NCBI RefSeq assembly: GCF_022201045.2
Contig: NC_068564.1
Coordinates: 29,603,001-29,667,000, forward strand
DNA length: 64,000 bases
Source of the DNA: Citrus sinensis
Lineage: Eukaryota; Streptophyta; Magnoliopsida; Sapindales; Rutaceae
Direction of reading: 5' to 3'
Below are positions 1-12,264 of this stretch, piece after piece. The translations under genes and the position numbers were made by a program. Position 1 is the first letter of the stretch, and each line of letters begins with the position of its first letter. The notes under the pieces were generated by a model, which saw only the letters and a program-made list of their open reading frames with translations, had not been told where the DNA came from and did not search any database.

Positions 1-108
1 AAAAGTTCATTTAAAGATCATATTAGTTTAGGCCAAGCTATAATATAATTTCCTCCTAGCCACGGCCACTGACAAGAACATTTATTATCATTTACATAAT
101 TTGATCAG

Positions 109-987
109 GTTTGCAAATGATGTGATCGAAGCATCAGATGGCAGTTTATATTTTACTGTATCGAGCACGAAATTCACACCCGCAGAGTATTATCTAGACC
201 TGGTTTCCGGAGAACCTCATGGAGTGCTGCTGAAATACGATCCTTCAACCAATCAAACATCTCTCGTGCTTGATGGTTTGTATTTTGCTAATGGGGTTGC
301 ACTCTCCGAAGATGAACGCTTTTTGGTCGTCTGTGAATCATGGAAGTAAGTTGAATCAATTGCACAAAGTCAGACTTATTATTTCTATTTAGTACTTGCT
401 GTACATTGAAATCTCTACTGGGGTTCAGATTTAGGTGCGTTAAGCATTTTCTGAAGGTCAGCGGACGTACGGACAGAGAGATATTCATTGACAACCTTCC
501 TGGTGGACCTGATAATGTCAATCTTGCTCGTGATGGCTCTTTTTGGATCTCTATAATCAAGGTACTTAAATTTATCTCATTGGTTCTTTTGAAAAGAAAA
601 GGAGGGTCCAACGAAAAATCATTCAAAGCAAAGACAGATGTATACTTGAGAATTCTGGATAGAAAAAACTACGCAGCTAATCTGAATAACTTGCATATGC
701 TGCTGCAGATGGATCCTAAAGGAATTCAGGCTTTGCAAAGTTGCAAGGAAAGAAAACAGCTGTTGGAAGCATATCCAGAACTGATTAAGTTACTAATCCC
801 CTTGGGCAAGCAAGCGGCAGCAGCAGTAGTAAATGTTAAAGCAGATGGCCGTTTGAACAGGGAAATCAGCGACCCTAATGCAACGGATATATCCTTTGTG
901 ACTTCAGCTCAGGGGCATGATAACAATTTATATTTGGCTAGCATTAACTCCGACTTCATTGGGAAACTTCCACTGAGACCTTTGTAA
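109..987 (+). CDS. Strictosidine synthase-like protein, copy 1 (5' part outside window)
   Basis: Three 3' exons: 109-345, 429-561 and 709-987 (stop TAA). By comparison with the complete copies downstream, three 5' exons, including the membrane anchor, lie before base 1. The first exon encodes the Str_synth core (FANDVIEASDGSLYFT, then YFANGVALSEDE), the second FRCVKHFLKV through PDNVNLARDGSFWIS, the third the C-terminal blade ending NSDFIGKLPLRPL. SSL proteins are six-bladed beta-propellers related to strictosidine synthase and mammalian APMAP, usually ER or vacuolar. The position I align with the catalytic Glu of Rauvolfia strictosidine synthase is Val in the SFVTS motif, so alkaloid condensation is unlikely; the true substrate is unknown. 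The intron at 562-708 is 147 nt, a multiple of three, and free of in-frame stops, so retention would give an insert rather than truncation. It is the first of four head-to-tail copies. Confidence 0.9.
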
Positions 988-2419
988 ACGGGGCACAGCT
1001 TAGCTAGTCGTTAAATGCGGTTTTGAGTCCGTGGACACCTGGATAATAAGTAATAATAGAGGATAAGCTTGTTTGATGTTTAAAAGACGGGAACCCAATG
1101 TTTCTAAGTGTTTCCGTCTGATCAGGTACAGAAAAATAAAAACCGTACTATTTTATATGGAATAAGAGACCTAGTCGGCTAGTCTGGTATGGTTTTTTTT
1201 TTTTTTTTTTTTTTCTATTGAATTCTTGGCCACGGCCGACTCGGTAGTGGATCGCTTCTACTGGAGAAGGTCATGGATTCGGTATCAGTACTTTATTGCT
1301 ATTGAATTTTATGCGGAGAAGATTAAGGGAAAAAAATGCAGATTAAAACAGAGTTTCACCGCCAACGAAATGAAATCACTGTGCCAATTGCGGCCTATTT
1401 GTTGAACTTCGCAATATACGCATTCTGAATATTAATAATCTGAGATATGATAATATTTAAAATCCCACCTCAAAAACATACCCCCACAAATTTTTGAAAA
1501 TTGCAATAATATTGTAAGAGTAATGATGACCAGGAGGCCCAAAAGAAAGTGCACTAACGAGTAACATTGGCTGTCTCATTCTAATTTTTTTTTTTTATAA
1601 ATTAATTAAACAAACATGTGAAAAACGTGATTTGCTCCCCCTTCCTGTTACAATGATAATGGCAGGCAATTTCGGCAACAATGGACCCAAATTTGCTTTT
1701 TCTTTTTAAGCAAATCGACAGTAACGCTAATTATGCGAACACCATTTGACCACCGGTTTTGCAAGAAGTCAAGCCCAAATGCTCGGTTAGAACCAGTTTC
1801 GTTTTGTATGAAAATGGATGCAAAAGGGTAATCCGTAACAACATACGAATGAGATTTACGATCTGCAATCTATTCTACGAAAATTAAATTAGTCTTCTGT
1901 TCAATCCTTGACCATTTTTTAAAATTAGGACTTTCCTATTTAGGGTATATGAATTGTAAAATATCTATATTTTTATCCTTTTAGTAATATTTGCATTGAT
2001 TATTCATTACATTACATATGAGTGCTCTTAAATTTACCTTGATGAATGAATATTTAATATCACATCAATTAAGACTCAAATGTTAGGATTCCTAATGCTA
2101 ATAATTTTTTTAATATGAATTTTATATCAAACTTTGGAAGCATGTCGTCCTTAATTAAAAATATATATATTGCATCCCAAATTATCTGACTTTCATCACA
2201 TGAAGAGTAAAATGGAGAATTAAAAAATTTACAAAATCATCCGGTCAATGAATATCACACCAAATGACACCTCAATTTGGGTCCGGCGGGGTATTTATGT
2301 AATGAAAGGGCTTCTTTATCAATTATGTCAAATTACGTGGGATGGCGTAAATTTTCCCCGCAATTACTTCTCTACAAATCTTCCCGGCCGCATACCAAAC
2401 TAAAGCAGATTTGAAGCTC
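988..2419. other. Spacer between SSL-1 and SSL-2
   Basis: No gene seen. It holds the SSL-1 3' flank, a 23-base T run near 1192-1214, and AT-rich DNA. At about 2063-2112 there is a segment (ACTCAAATGTTAGGATTCC and neighbours) resembling the terminal inverted repeat of the MITE at 11927-12107, so probably one end of another copy. The last 100 bases should carry the SSL-2 promoter; I see no clear TATA box. Confidence 0.5.
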
Positions 2420-4526
2420 ATGCCTCCGAAGAGTACCCCACAAACCACCGAGAGGACCTCATCAAAATTCTGGATGCCTTCTGGCTTCATGCTAGCTTGC
2501 TTACTTGCATTTACGCTTCAAATCTTCTTCTCCTTGCCTCCAGTATCTTCAGATTCTCTTCTCCCCATGATCAGCACTTTTCAGGTACTTTAAGAGCTAT
2601 CCTTTTTATGCGTTGGTTTTGTTTGCTTTTGAGGTACCTGTTACGTTTGTGTTTAGTTCACTTATTTTGCAATGCCCTATATTTGTGGCCACTGTGAATT
2701 ACTACTACTAGTTTTTTGTTCATAAATTCCTGTAGGGATTGATTAAACTTGGAGAAGGAGTTGTGAACTACCCAGAGGATGTTGCTGTAGATAGAAACGG
2801 TGTGGTTTATACAGCTGCTAGAGACGGTTGGATCATGAGATTGCAAAATAATGGAACCTGGGAGAACTGGAAACTGATACGGAGTCAAACTTTACTTGGA
2901 ATCACTGCAACAAAGGAAAAAAATAATCTAATTGTTTGCGACTCTGACAAGGTGAGACAGCTCTCAAGCTTTGTTGCGTAAATTGAACATTCCAAGAAAA
3001 TGATGGCATGCATCAATAATTCCTCATAAGTACACAGCTGATTAAATGTATATGTGTGTACTTATTCGTAAATTGAAAATTAATCTTTGTTATTAAAAAA
3101 TGATTAGGGTTTGCTCAAGGTTACCGAAAATGGCGTAACGGTTCTTGCATCACATGTCAAGGGATCCAATCTAAGGTAACAAAATTAGATTACTAAGCGC
3201 CATTGCTTAATAATAATAATTGACTTTAGGAATGGCATCTGGTGATAAAATCGGAATAGACCTTATTTAGTTGGTGTTTATATTTAAAGTTAAAAAAACA
3301 ACAAACAACAAATAAAGTCTAGCAAGTTAAAGTTAAGAATAAGAGAATATGAGACTTGAAAAGTAAAAAATCAGTCACTAAGAATTGATCCCTGCAGGCT
3401 GCAGGGCTGTATTTGCTTTAGTCTCCCTCCATTTTACTGAGAATTTATTCCTGTACTTGCTTTATTTCATTCTTTTTTTCAAACACCGAAATTATAACAG
3501 TGACGTACATAAAGAAATGTGGTGGGCTACTATCAAAAGGAATAAAAATCAGAAAAAGGCGATAAGAGAGTCGCTGATGATTATTGATGACTGATGATGC
3601 TTCAAAAAGTAAAGTGAAACTTAACGTTTTTGAATTCAAAATGGAGAGAATATACCACATTGAAAGATTTCGATTGAAGATATATTAAAAAAACTTTTAA
3701 AAAAAAGGAAGCCGACTTTTGATATTTCTTGATGATAATTAATTATTCTAGATTTTATCTTTCAACTTTTTAGTATTATTTTTCCTTTACTTCATCATAA
3801 GCTGTTACCTTTAACAAAAAAAGAAAAAAAAATTAAGTTCTTAAAGTCAACTGAATTTACTTTTTGCTGGGAATTTTTACCAGTGCAATCAAAATAGCCA
3901 CAAATAAACGATTCCTCGCTGTTGATTTGGTGGGATTTTAAATTAGTTGATATACAGAATTCACTGGCATTTACATTTTCAGCAGTAACTAACACTAATT
4001 GATTAGCTGAAAAAAAAAAGAAAAAAAAAAGCCATTTATTCTGGGACAAAGACATGATACCCCGGATGCACCGTACCCCATCTTTGACAAATTACTTCGT
4101 GTTCCCTCCTATTTTGCTGAAAAGTGAAAAAAGTTAAAAGCTTTAAAATTTTAACACATAAGTCTTATATGTTCCCGTTATTCACACTTAACAGTATATT
4201 TCTATTATTTGCACTTGAACACTAAACCATATGATGCTAATCAAGCAGTGCAGGTGAATTCTAGTGCGGTGGAGACTGTGCACAGCTCCAAGAACAGAAA
4301 GCAACTGTTGGAAGAACATCCAGAACTGATAAATCAACTCATGAGCACAGGCAAGGGAGCGGCAGCAAAAGTAGTGAAGGTTTCCGCAAATGGCAGTATA
4401 ATCAGGGAGTTTAACGACCCTAATGCAAAGAATATCTCATTTGTGACTTCAGCTTTGGAGTTCCATGGAAATCTCTACTTGGCCAGCATCAACTCCAACT
4501 TCATTGGGAAATTGCCACTGAAGTGA
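2420..4526 (+). pseudogene. Strictosidine synthase-like, copy 2, missing two central exons
   Basis: Recognisable exons are 2420-2584 (MPPKSTPQTTERTSSKFW plus hydrophobic anchor), 2736-2951 (GLIKLGEGVVNYPEDVAVD), 3108-3175 (GLLKVTENGVTVLASHVKGS) and the last exon 4254-4526 (VNSSAVETVHSSK to NSNFIGKLPLK, stop TGA). The exons encoding FANDVIEAS..YFANGVALS and FRC..PDN..FWI, 237 and 133 nt in the sister copies, are absent: the 1,078 bases between 3175 and 4254 are AT-rich and show no trace of them. Exon 3 ends in phase 2 and the last exon begins in phase 0, so direct splicing gives CTA AGG TGA, a stop exactly at the junction. The surviving exons have open frames and good splice sites, so the loss may be fairly recent. 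I call it a pseudogene; a truncated transcript or small protein remains possible. Confidence 0.85.
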
Positions 4527-6207
4527 AAGCTGCATAAATGGTTTCAACAGCACAGACCTAGATGCAAGCAAAAATGCTTCTACTTTGCAATATTTTAGTG
4601 TTTGACGTGACATCTATATTGGCCAAAACGAATCTCTTTTAGCTAAGAAATTTGGAATTTTTTAAATTTAGCTAAGTCTTCTAGAAGGTTAAATTTGGAA
4701 TTTTTTAAGAGTAGAGGTATGTAGATTTTCTTTTTCTTTTTCTTTTTTAAAAAGAATTTTATTATCTAGGATATGTGTATTGAAATTGACAATTTTATTT
4801 TATTTGTTTCATGACATAATTTTTTTAAAACTTATTTATTATATAAGTTTAAAATATGTTTGAGATAAAACAAAATACAAACGGTATTTAAAGTTGTATA
4901 TTTATCTAATTGCTCAGTTTTATAATTCTATTCAATACGTGTTTTGAAAAATAAAATTGTCCCAAATTTTTAAACGTATTTGATAGTTTTTTTTTTATAA
5001 AAGTATTCAAAAATGAAAATAGTGAAAATGTGTTTAATTGTTTGTCTAAAAAAAATTTAAAATGCATTTGGTTGGTTAAAACAAAATGCAAATAAGCTAG
5101 AAAATATTTTAAAACAGCATTTAATATAAATAAATAAAAAGATCAACCAGCAAAAGAACAAAGAACAAAAAAGAAAAAAGAAAAAAAAAAGTGAACATTT
5201 ATTTGTTGGAAGAAATACGTGGATGTAACTAAAATGATGATAAAGTTCAAAGGAGCATGATGATTGAGGGGCTGTTGGGTAGCCGGCCATGTGATAAAAT
5301 GATGCCAACAGTGTGGAGTGAATAGATTTTTCAAATGGTTTATACACACACACACTATGGGACTGATAGAGAGTGTGAAAGCCAAAGGATCTAGAACATA
5401 TTTAAATAATGCACGTAATTAACCAGATCTTGACTTCTGTAATACGATATATTCTAGTTCTATTCCCACCCATAAATGAAAAAAAAAGGGAACATTTGAA
5501 ATTGAATCCAGAAGGAGATGAGGTTGGAATCAGTGCCCTCAATTGGGCAAAGTGGAGGCCGTGGCCCGTGGGTGATAAAGCCCACCAATTAACTTTAGCG
5601 AGCCACATTTCCTGTGGTAAAAAAAACAACACATTATTCAAACTATTCTGTTCTATTCTATTCTTTTGTCTAATCTTATATGAAAAATGAGTATTTTAAT
5701 GTGCACCACAAAGCTAAAACAAAATCGCCTCTAGAAAGCACCTTTCTACTTAGTGCCAATCGCAGAACAAAATCGCCTCGACAAAAGTGCCTTTTGAGTT
5801 ATGAGTTTTACCTTTGTGCACTTTCGCCAACGCCATACTCGCGAGTCGCGTCACGTTAGTAGCCGGCAGCATCGCGTGGATGTACGCATCCCATGGTTGC
5901 AGCTGCAGATGTTAGCTTTCTGCCATTATGAAAAGGCTCTTACCTACTATTTACGATTTATCTATAGGATTAGTTAGGACGCTTCAAAACCCGAGCCGCT
6001 CGGTTCGGTCCGGATGGATTAAAAACCAACCGAACCGACAAATGCCTCCCGCGTGATCTCAGACATCATCCGTCAACGTGGTGTATAAGAATCCAGTGAG
6101 TGGGTTGATGGGACATAATAGACTAAGGGAAGATTGTAGAAGGAACCGCGAGCAGAGGAAATAAATTTGAGCTTGGCGTTAGTAGGTAGCAAAGCAGGTA
6201 ATGAGCA
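4527..6207. other. Spacer between SSL-2 and SSL-3
   Basis: No gene supported. AT-rich, with a purine-rich stretch near 5160-5190. Two short direct repeats of ACAAAATCGCCTC lie near 5719 and 5767. A 290-base block at 5402-5690 is open on both strands but matches nothing I recognise. Around 6010-6040, CGGTTCGGT and ACCGAACCG form a small imperfect inverted repeat upstream of SSL-3. The SSL-3 promoter and leader occupy the last few hundred bases. Confidence 0.4.
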
Positions 6208-8375
6208 ATGGCTCCGACCAGGAAGACAGAACCAGAAACCAGCAAGAAAGGGAGGACCTCATCAAAACTCTTTGTGCCGGCTTGTTATTCGTTTGGGTTC
6301 TTGCTCGTCTGTTTGATTGCTTTTTTACTTCAAATAGTCTACTTCTCGCCAATATCTCCAGTCTTGGATGAGGTGCCCCAGCCCGCTGTGTTGTCAGCCA
6401 CTCAGTTACAGGTGCCGTGCTCCTTAAATCTGCTTGTTGTTGTCGTTTGCTTTTTTACGGGGATTTTTTTATTTCATCGGCTAGCTGCTGCCTCCTGCTA
6501 GGTTGTGTTAATTTTTAATTGATTAATGTTTTCTTAATTATTGCTTAGGATTTTATTAAAGTTGGAGAGGGAAGTGTGAATCACCCGGAGGATGCTTCTG
6601 TGGATAAAAATGGCGTGATATATACAGCTACAAGAGATGGTTGGATCAAGAGATTGCAAGATGGAACTTGGGTCAATTGGAAATTTATTGACAGTCAAAC
6701 TCTACTTGGACTTACATCGACCAAAGAAGGCCATCTAATTATATGCGACAACGCAAACGTGAGCCTTATCTCGTCACTCCTAGTTAATTAAGTTTATTAG
6801 ATTAAAGTCATGGCCTTTGTTAACTGTTATTCTTGTTTCAGGGTTTGCACAAGGTCAGCGAAGACGGCGTAGAGAACTTTTTATCATACGTCAATGGTTC
6901 TAAACTGAGGTAACTGTACTCATACTGAGAACAGAACATTTTAATTCCTCCGCTCTTCCTGCATGTGCAATCTTACCGTTTGCAATTGGCAGTGCATCAC
7001 TAGCTACTGCCTCGTCATGATGACTCAGAAGAAATCAATCTTGCGAGAGTTGCTGGTGATCTCTTACTAGATTTATCTTCGAGAAACGACATGTGAACAA
7101 ACGTTTGATCAATTTAGATGAGCCATCTGTGCAAGATAAAACATGCTGCTTATTCTGATGTTCTTTATGCACTTGTGTAGTTTTATAGACAAATCAAGAC
7201 ATCTTTTGCTTTTGTGAGATCGGAGGTCCCTCTTATGAGCATCCTGTTGTTTGTTGATAACTGGAGAAACAGAGGACGTTTAATTTGTAACATTTACTTA
7301 TCATTTGTAGCACAATTTGAACAGGTGTGCAAATGATGTAGTTGAAGCATCAGATGGTAGTTTATATTTTACTGTATCAAGCTCCAAATATTTACCCCGC
7401 GAGTATTACCTGGATATTCTTGAGGGGAAACCTCATGGTCAGCTACTCAAGTATGATCCTTCATCCAATATAACAACACTTGTGGCTGATGGTTTCTACT
7501 TTGCTAATGGCGTTGCACTCTCAAGAGATGAAGATTATGTTGTTGTTTGTGAATCATGGAAGTAAGTAGAATTAATTGTTCAAATTTGACTTATAATTAT
7601 ATCCATCTAGTGTCTGTTGTAAATTGATTCTCTATTGAGTAAAACTTTGCATGCATAGAATCTTTATTTGACATGTGTTGGACGTTGGTTGACTTTATTT
7701 TTTCATCATAACTGTGATAATATTACACCACATATCAATGATGACATATCATATTCCCCACCATTTGGAATACAAATTACGTATCCCAACTATGTATATG
7801 TAATATCATTCATCTCTATGTATATGTAATATCATTCATCTCTTTTGGGTTCAGATTCAGGTGCCGTAAGTATTGGCTGAAGGGCGAGCGTAAAGGGAAA
7901 TTAGAAACTTTCGCTGAAAACCTTCCAGGTGCACCTGATAACATCAACCTTGCCCCAGATGGCACATTTTGGATTGCCATAATAAAGGTATTAAAATTCT
8001 ATAGTTGTATTAAAAATATTGTTTAAAAAAAAAAAGGCCAAAGAATCTTTCAAAGCAAAAGTACGTAATTGAGATTTTTGTTTAATAATTTGCACAATGC
8101 TGCTGCAGTTGGATGCTAGGAGGATGAAGATTTTAAACAGTTCCAAGCTAATCAAACATGTTCTAGCAGCATATCCGAAACTGTTCTCTCAATTCATCAC
8201 CTTAGGCGGCGGAGCACACCTAATACACGTTGCAGAAGATGGCACTATAATCAGAAATCTTGTTGATCCTACCGGACAGTTGATGTCGTTTGTGACCTCA
8301 GGCTTGCAGGTTGATAATCATCTCTACGTGATTAGCCTCACCTCTAACTTCATAGGGAAAGTGCAACTGAGTTAA
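6208..8375 (+). CDS. Strictosidine synthase-like protein, copy 3 (complete)
   Basis: Six exons: 6208-6411, 6549-6758, 6842-6909, 7325-7561, 7855-7987, 8109-8375, giving 372 residues, normal for the family. The N-terminus (MAPTRKTEPETSKKGRTSS) is basic, followed by one hydrophobic segment at about residues 27-46, which looks like a type II signal anchor. The propeller follows: NHPEDASVDKNGVIYTATRDG, CANDVVEASDGSLYFTVSS, YFANGVALSRDED, PDNINLAPDGTFWIAI. Val346 in SFVTS aligns, by my reading, with the catalytic Glu of true strictosidine synthase, so this is a non-Pictet-Spenglerase SSL; a hydrolase or other role is possible. I chose ATG 6208 because it opens the conserved MAP start and has G at -3 and +4. 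An out-of-frame ATG lies 7 bases upstream (6201) and opens an overlapping 56-codon frame, which could lower translation. Confidence 0.93.
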
Positions 8376-8744
8376 GCTGCATAACTTGTGTCGAGAGAAA
8401 ATGGTTTCCTCAGGGAAAACTCTGTTCCCGAATGATTAAATCATTATTAAGGTGTGTTTTGTTCTTATAACCCTGTTGAATGGGTCATGGGTGTAGTGAC
8501 TAATCTTGATAATAGCGGAGGATTGCCCTTAATAATAAATAGTGAACTCAATCGTGGGTGTTTTAGTAACATAAAATTTCATATAAATATGATTGTGTGT
8601 TCATCCTACTCATTAGGGTTTCAAATAGACTCGCTAAATACTATTAATCTTGGAATATTACATATAAGCATAACTGGGTTAATTTTTGCAATGGGGCGTT
8701 GGTTGATGTTAGGACTTAGGAATGAGGATGGATAATCTGAATTT

Positions 8745-10250
8745 TAAGGGCGGATCTAGAACCAATCATTATTTACCTGCGTTTTTTTTTTTTTTCCAGA
8801 AAAAGTGATATAGTGCAGTCAAAAGTGAATATGAAATTTCATTTTAGGCAAAAAAATAAAATATATATCTAATAAGGGGACATCAGTACTCTTATCCTTA
8901 AAACTATTTACACTAAGCAAGACGATTAGATACAGAAGGTAGAAAAATAAAAGGACAATCTAAATACGTTGAATCACCAGCCAAATGCCAAATGGAGACG
9001 AATCGAAGAAATTAGGTTAAGAATCAAAGCCTTTAAGGAGTTGGAAAGGTGAAAGGGCGGAAAACCAGAAAGATTATCCCATGCGGCTAATGATACTTCT
9101 CTCCTCAACCGCTTCCTCTGTTTGCTGCCTTTCTTCGTTATGGGTTATTCCCCCGCCTCACTCACGAATCGTCCCTATTTGAATCAATTATTTAATAAAT
9201 TTGAATCCATTATTTAATTACTTAAATAAATTAGATAACTGAAAGTTCTTCATTTTTTTTTAAATTTTAAAAAATATTATAAGTAACAAAAAAAAACAAC
9301 AATTAATTAATTGTGCCAATTATATAATACTATATCTGCTATAAATTTACTGTCCAAGAGGCTAAGAAATTTAATTGTGTCAATTATATATATTTCAATC
9401 CCTAATTATCTATCGAAAATAAATCCTAAACAAGTATGACAAATAAAAAAAAAATCATAATAAGATGAGTAATTTTAATAAATTAATAATAAAGTACAAG
9501 TTTTACCTGGAAGAATCACTGGAAAAAATTAAACTCGTGAAAAGGATGGAACTGGCTGGAAGACTGTTCTCTTGATCGTGGAATGAAGATGAAAAGGGGG
9601 GGTCAAAAGTCAAAACACATAATTGGGGAGTGCGGCAGTTTTGTAATTACGCTGCGATGGCAGTTTTGTAATTAAGTAATGATGGCAGTTCTGCAAAGGG
9701 TGGGATTAGTTAGAATCCGCCAAATTTTTTTCTACATCCATTTTAAAAAAATAAATTTATTATTAAAAATTAAAATATCAGAATTGTCTTTCACTATTCA
9801 CTTTCACTCTCTATCATACAATTACATATTCTCTCTACTTTTACATTTTATAAATTAAACACTTAATTTCTTAGTATATCATGATCTATATTTTAAGTTT
9901 TCTATATAAAATAATTTTGTTTTTAAATTCATTAGTGTTTGTGATTGGTAAAAAATAATTTTTTTGATATTCATTAATTTTCATGGCTGATAAAATTTGT
10001 TAATATTTACTTTTAAATGGTGAGTTTTATTTTTCTTAGTTAGTGATATTAATTGCAGCTAAAATAATATATATGGACGAATTGATGAGAATTAATGAAA
10101 TTGGGAAGAAAAATAGAAAAAAGTTAATTAAGTATTTTTTTAAAAATTATTTAAATAATAAATTTTTTAATTAAAAAGAGGATGTAGAAAGATAATTAGT
10201 AAATTGAATTTTTTTTTCTCAAGCCTATATTGCAAATAGGTCCACCCCTG
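8745..10250. mobile_element. Non-autonomous hAT-like element, old
   Basis: Left end TAAGGGCGGATCTAG and right end (reverse complement) CAGGGGTGGACCTAT are imperfect inverted repeats of the plant hAT type. They are flanked by 8-bp direct repeats CTGAATTT (8737-8744) and CTCAATTT (10251-10258), seven of eight identical, matching the 8-bp target duplication of hAT transposons. No transposase is visible. The interior is AT-rich with a less AT-rich island around 8990-9180 and a short repeat GGCAGTTTTGTAATTA near 9627 and 9658. Boundaries are inferred from the ends only. Confidence 0.5.
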
Positions 10251-10565
10251 CTCAATTTTATAATGTGGAAGGTGCCTGAAATCATAATGCATCCGCAACC
10301 TTGTGGCATGAATAGACCGTTAATTATTCTTTTTGTGTATGAAGAATTTTACAATATACATACATACATATATATATATGAATTGAAATTTTACTATATT
10401 TTAATTACCCAAATGATGTAATATATTTTATTTCAATAATAATATAATTTTCAAAATTTTATCTTAAATTTTATTTTAAATGATGCGACATACGATGTAT
10501 CATTTATTAAATAGTCGATAATTTTTTACAAGAATAAAGTGAATAAATTATTTTATCTCACTATC

Positions 10566-11472
10566 CAGTGGTGAAGCCAGGAGACTAAGGGTGCGTTTGG
10601 GATTGAGGTATTATACATTTTAAGCCGCAACTGTTATGGAAAAAAAGCCGTAATTATAAAATAAAAATTGATAATATATAGTAAATATAAATTTTAAATA
10701 ATAATTTTGATAAAATTATAAAATTATTAAAGATATAATAGATTTTTTATTATACAAGTGAAAAATCATATCAACATACATTTTAAGTTACAGCAGTTAA
10801 TGTTTACCAAATACTTTACTGTTGTAGCTTTTATACTACAATTGTCCAACCTCAATCCCAAACACACCCTAAGATGGGTTATATATTCCATTCAAAATTT
10901 AGGAAAATGTTTAAATAAATCCTTCTAAATATATTAATTTATAATGTTATACTATTAATTTCTATAATATTTAATTTTTCTTTAAATTTATCCATCTCAA
11001 CCTCAACTCATATCTCTCTATCCGAGCCTCACTCATTCTTTACCTCTAACTTTGATGATTAAAAAAAAAGTATTAAATGCTTTAATTTTATTTTTATCCT
11101 AAAAATAAAGAATTTGATTTACAATAAAAACATGTCAAGTTCAATTTATATTCGATACTATGATTTACTTCAATATATCCCTTGATTCATAGGAATAATT
11201 TATAATTTTTTTTTCATAATTTTCTTAATCAAGTACTTAACAATTTGCGAGCCAACTCAATTTCTATTTTTCAATTTCTTAAAATATAATTAAATATAAT
11301 TTTTTTTCACTCTTATTTTATTTTCAATGATAAATCTTTCAACAAAATACATACATATAACATTTTTTAAATAATAATTTCAATATAGCCCACACTAAAA
11401 AAATCTAGTAATTAATACCTTCACTAAAATCATTTTAGCCCACCGTATAATAAAATCCTCGCTACGTCACTG
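10566..11472. mobile_element. Non-autonomous hAT-like element, with nested MITE
   Basis: Ends are CAGTGGTGAAGCCAGGAG and, reverse-complemented, CAGTGACGTAGCGAGGAT: imperfect inverted repeats with the typical hAT CAGTG..GC..AGGA pattern. Flanking 8-bp repeats TCACTATC (10558-10565) and TCACCATC (11473-11480) match at seven of eight bases, as expected for a hAT target duplication. There is no coding capacity. A Harbinger-like MITE (10589-10869) sits just inside the left end, so it inserted later. Confidence 0.55.
10589..10869. mobile_element. PIF/Harbinger-like MITE, nested copy
   Basis: 281 bp with terminal inverted repeats GGGTGCGTTTGGGATTGAGG and, at the right end reverse-complemented, GGGTGTGTTTGGGATTGAGG (19 of 20 identical). 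TAA flanks both sides (10586-10588, 10870-10872), the 3-bp TWA duplication of PIF/Harbinger elements. The interior is AT-rich and non-coding. Near-identical ends suggest it is the youngest copy of this family in the window; relatives lie at 46494-46764, and partial ones near 34990, 41543 and 63140. Confidence 0.75.
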
Positions 11473-11926
11473 TCACCATCCAATTAATGAGTTGTAAATT
11501 GTCAGCAAACGAAATATGAATATTTATTTTATTTAATAACAGGATTAAATTTGTGTAAATGTGGTATACTTGTACTCAAAATGTTTTTATTAACGTAATA
11601 CCACATTTCTTCCATATTGATGTTTATTCATAAAAGAACGAAAAAAGTTTATTGAAAAGGTTTTGGCGCATATTATTAATGAAAATTGGATACACTAGTT
11701 TAAGTAATATTTCTTTTATTGGTTTGGCATTCCACACTTTGCCATAGAAACTTGTTTTATATAGCATTTTAAGACTTCGCATAAATCTCCGTTATATTTA
11801 TTTATTTACCGCTTTTTTTTTCTTTTTCTTTTTTTATATTGTTGAAGCTAAGGTTTAGCTCCAGTGTCGCAGAGTGGCTTTCTTAGGACACCAATTATGT
11901 GTTGAATTATTAATTAAAAAAGAAAT

Positions 11927-12107
11927 AACAATGTTAGGCATCCAACATTTAGGTACCAATTTGAATCTCAATTAATGTGACATTCGTTTATTGGATGATG
12001 GTTAAGTAATTTACAAGTTATAAAATTCATCATTCAATAAATGAGTGACACATGACATTTAGGAGTTAAGTTAGGACTCAAATGTTGAAATTTCTAACAT
12101 TATTGTT
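11927..12107. mobile_element. Short MITE or inverted-repeat element
   Basis: Begins AACAATGTTAGGCATCC and ends CTAACATTATTGTT, imperfect inverted repeats about 35 bases long (CCAACATTTAGGTACC on the left pairs loosely with GGACTCAAATGTTG on the right). It is 181 bp with no coding capacity. A related end occurs near 2063-2112. The superfamily is not clear because the target duplication is not obvious. Confidence 0.45.
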
Positions 12108-12264
12108 AAAAAATGTACTATTTCTTTGATAGGGTTATTGCCCTACCATTCAATCTAGGAACATGTATGTTATTAAGAAATTAGTAGTTTTATTGTTTAA
12201 CATTTTATAATATGTAGTATTTATACTATATTTGGATTCCTTAAAGGTTAGTAAAATTTACTTA

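Noticed and set aside
5402-5690. Overlapping open frames on both strands (79 and 93 codons)
   Set aside because: No domain, no splice partners and no recognisable homology; the mirrored openness suggests chance or an old repeat.
8454-8735. 93-codon frame after SSL-3
   Set aside because: Lies in the 3' flank next to a hAT-like element, with random-looking composition.
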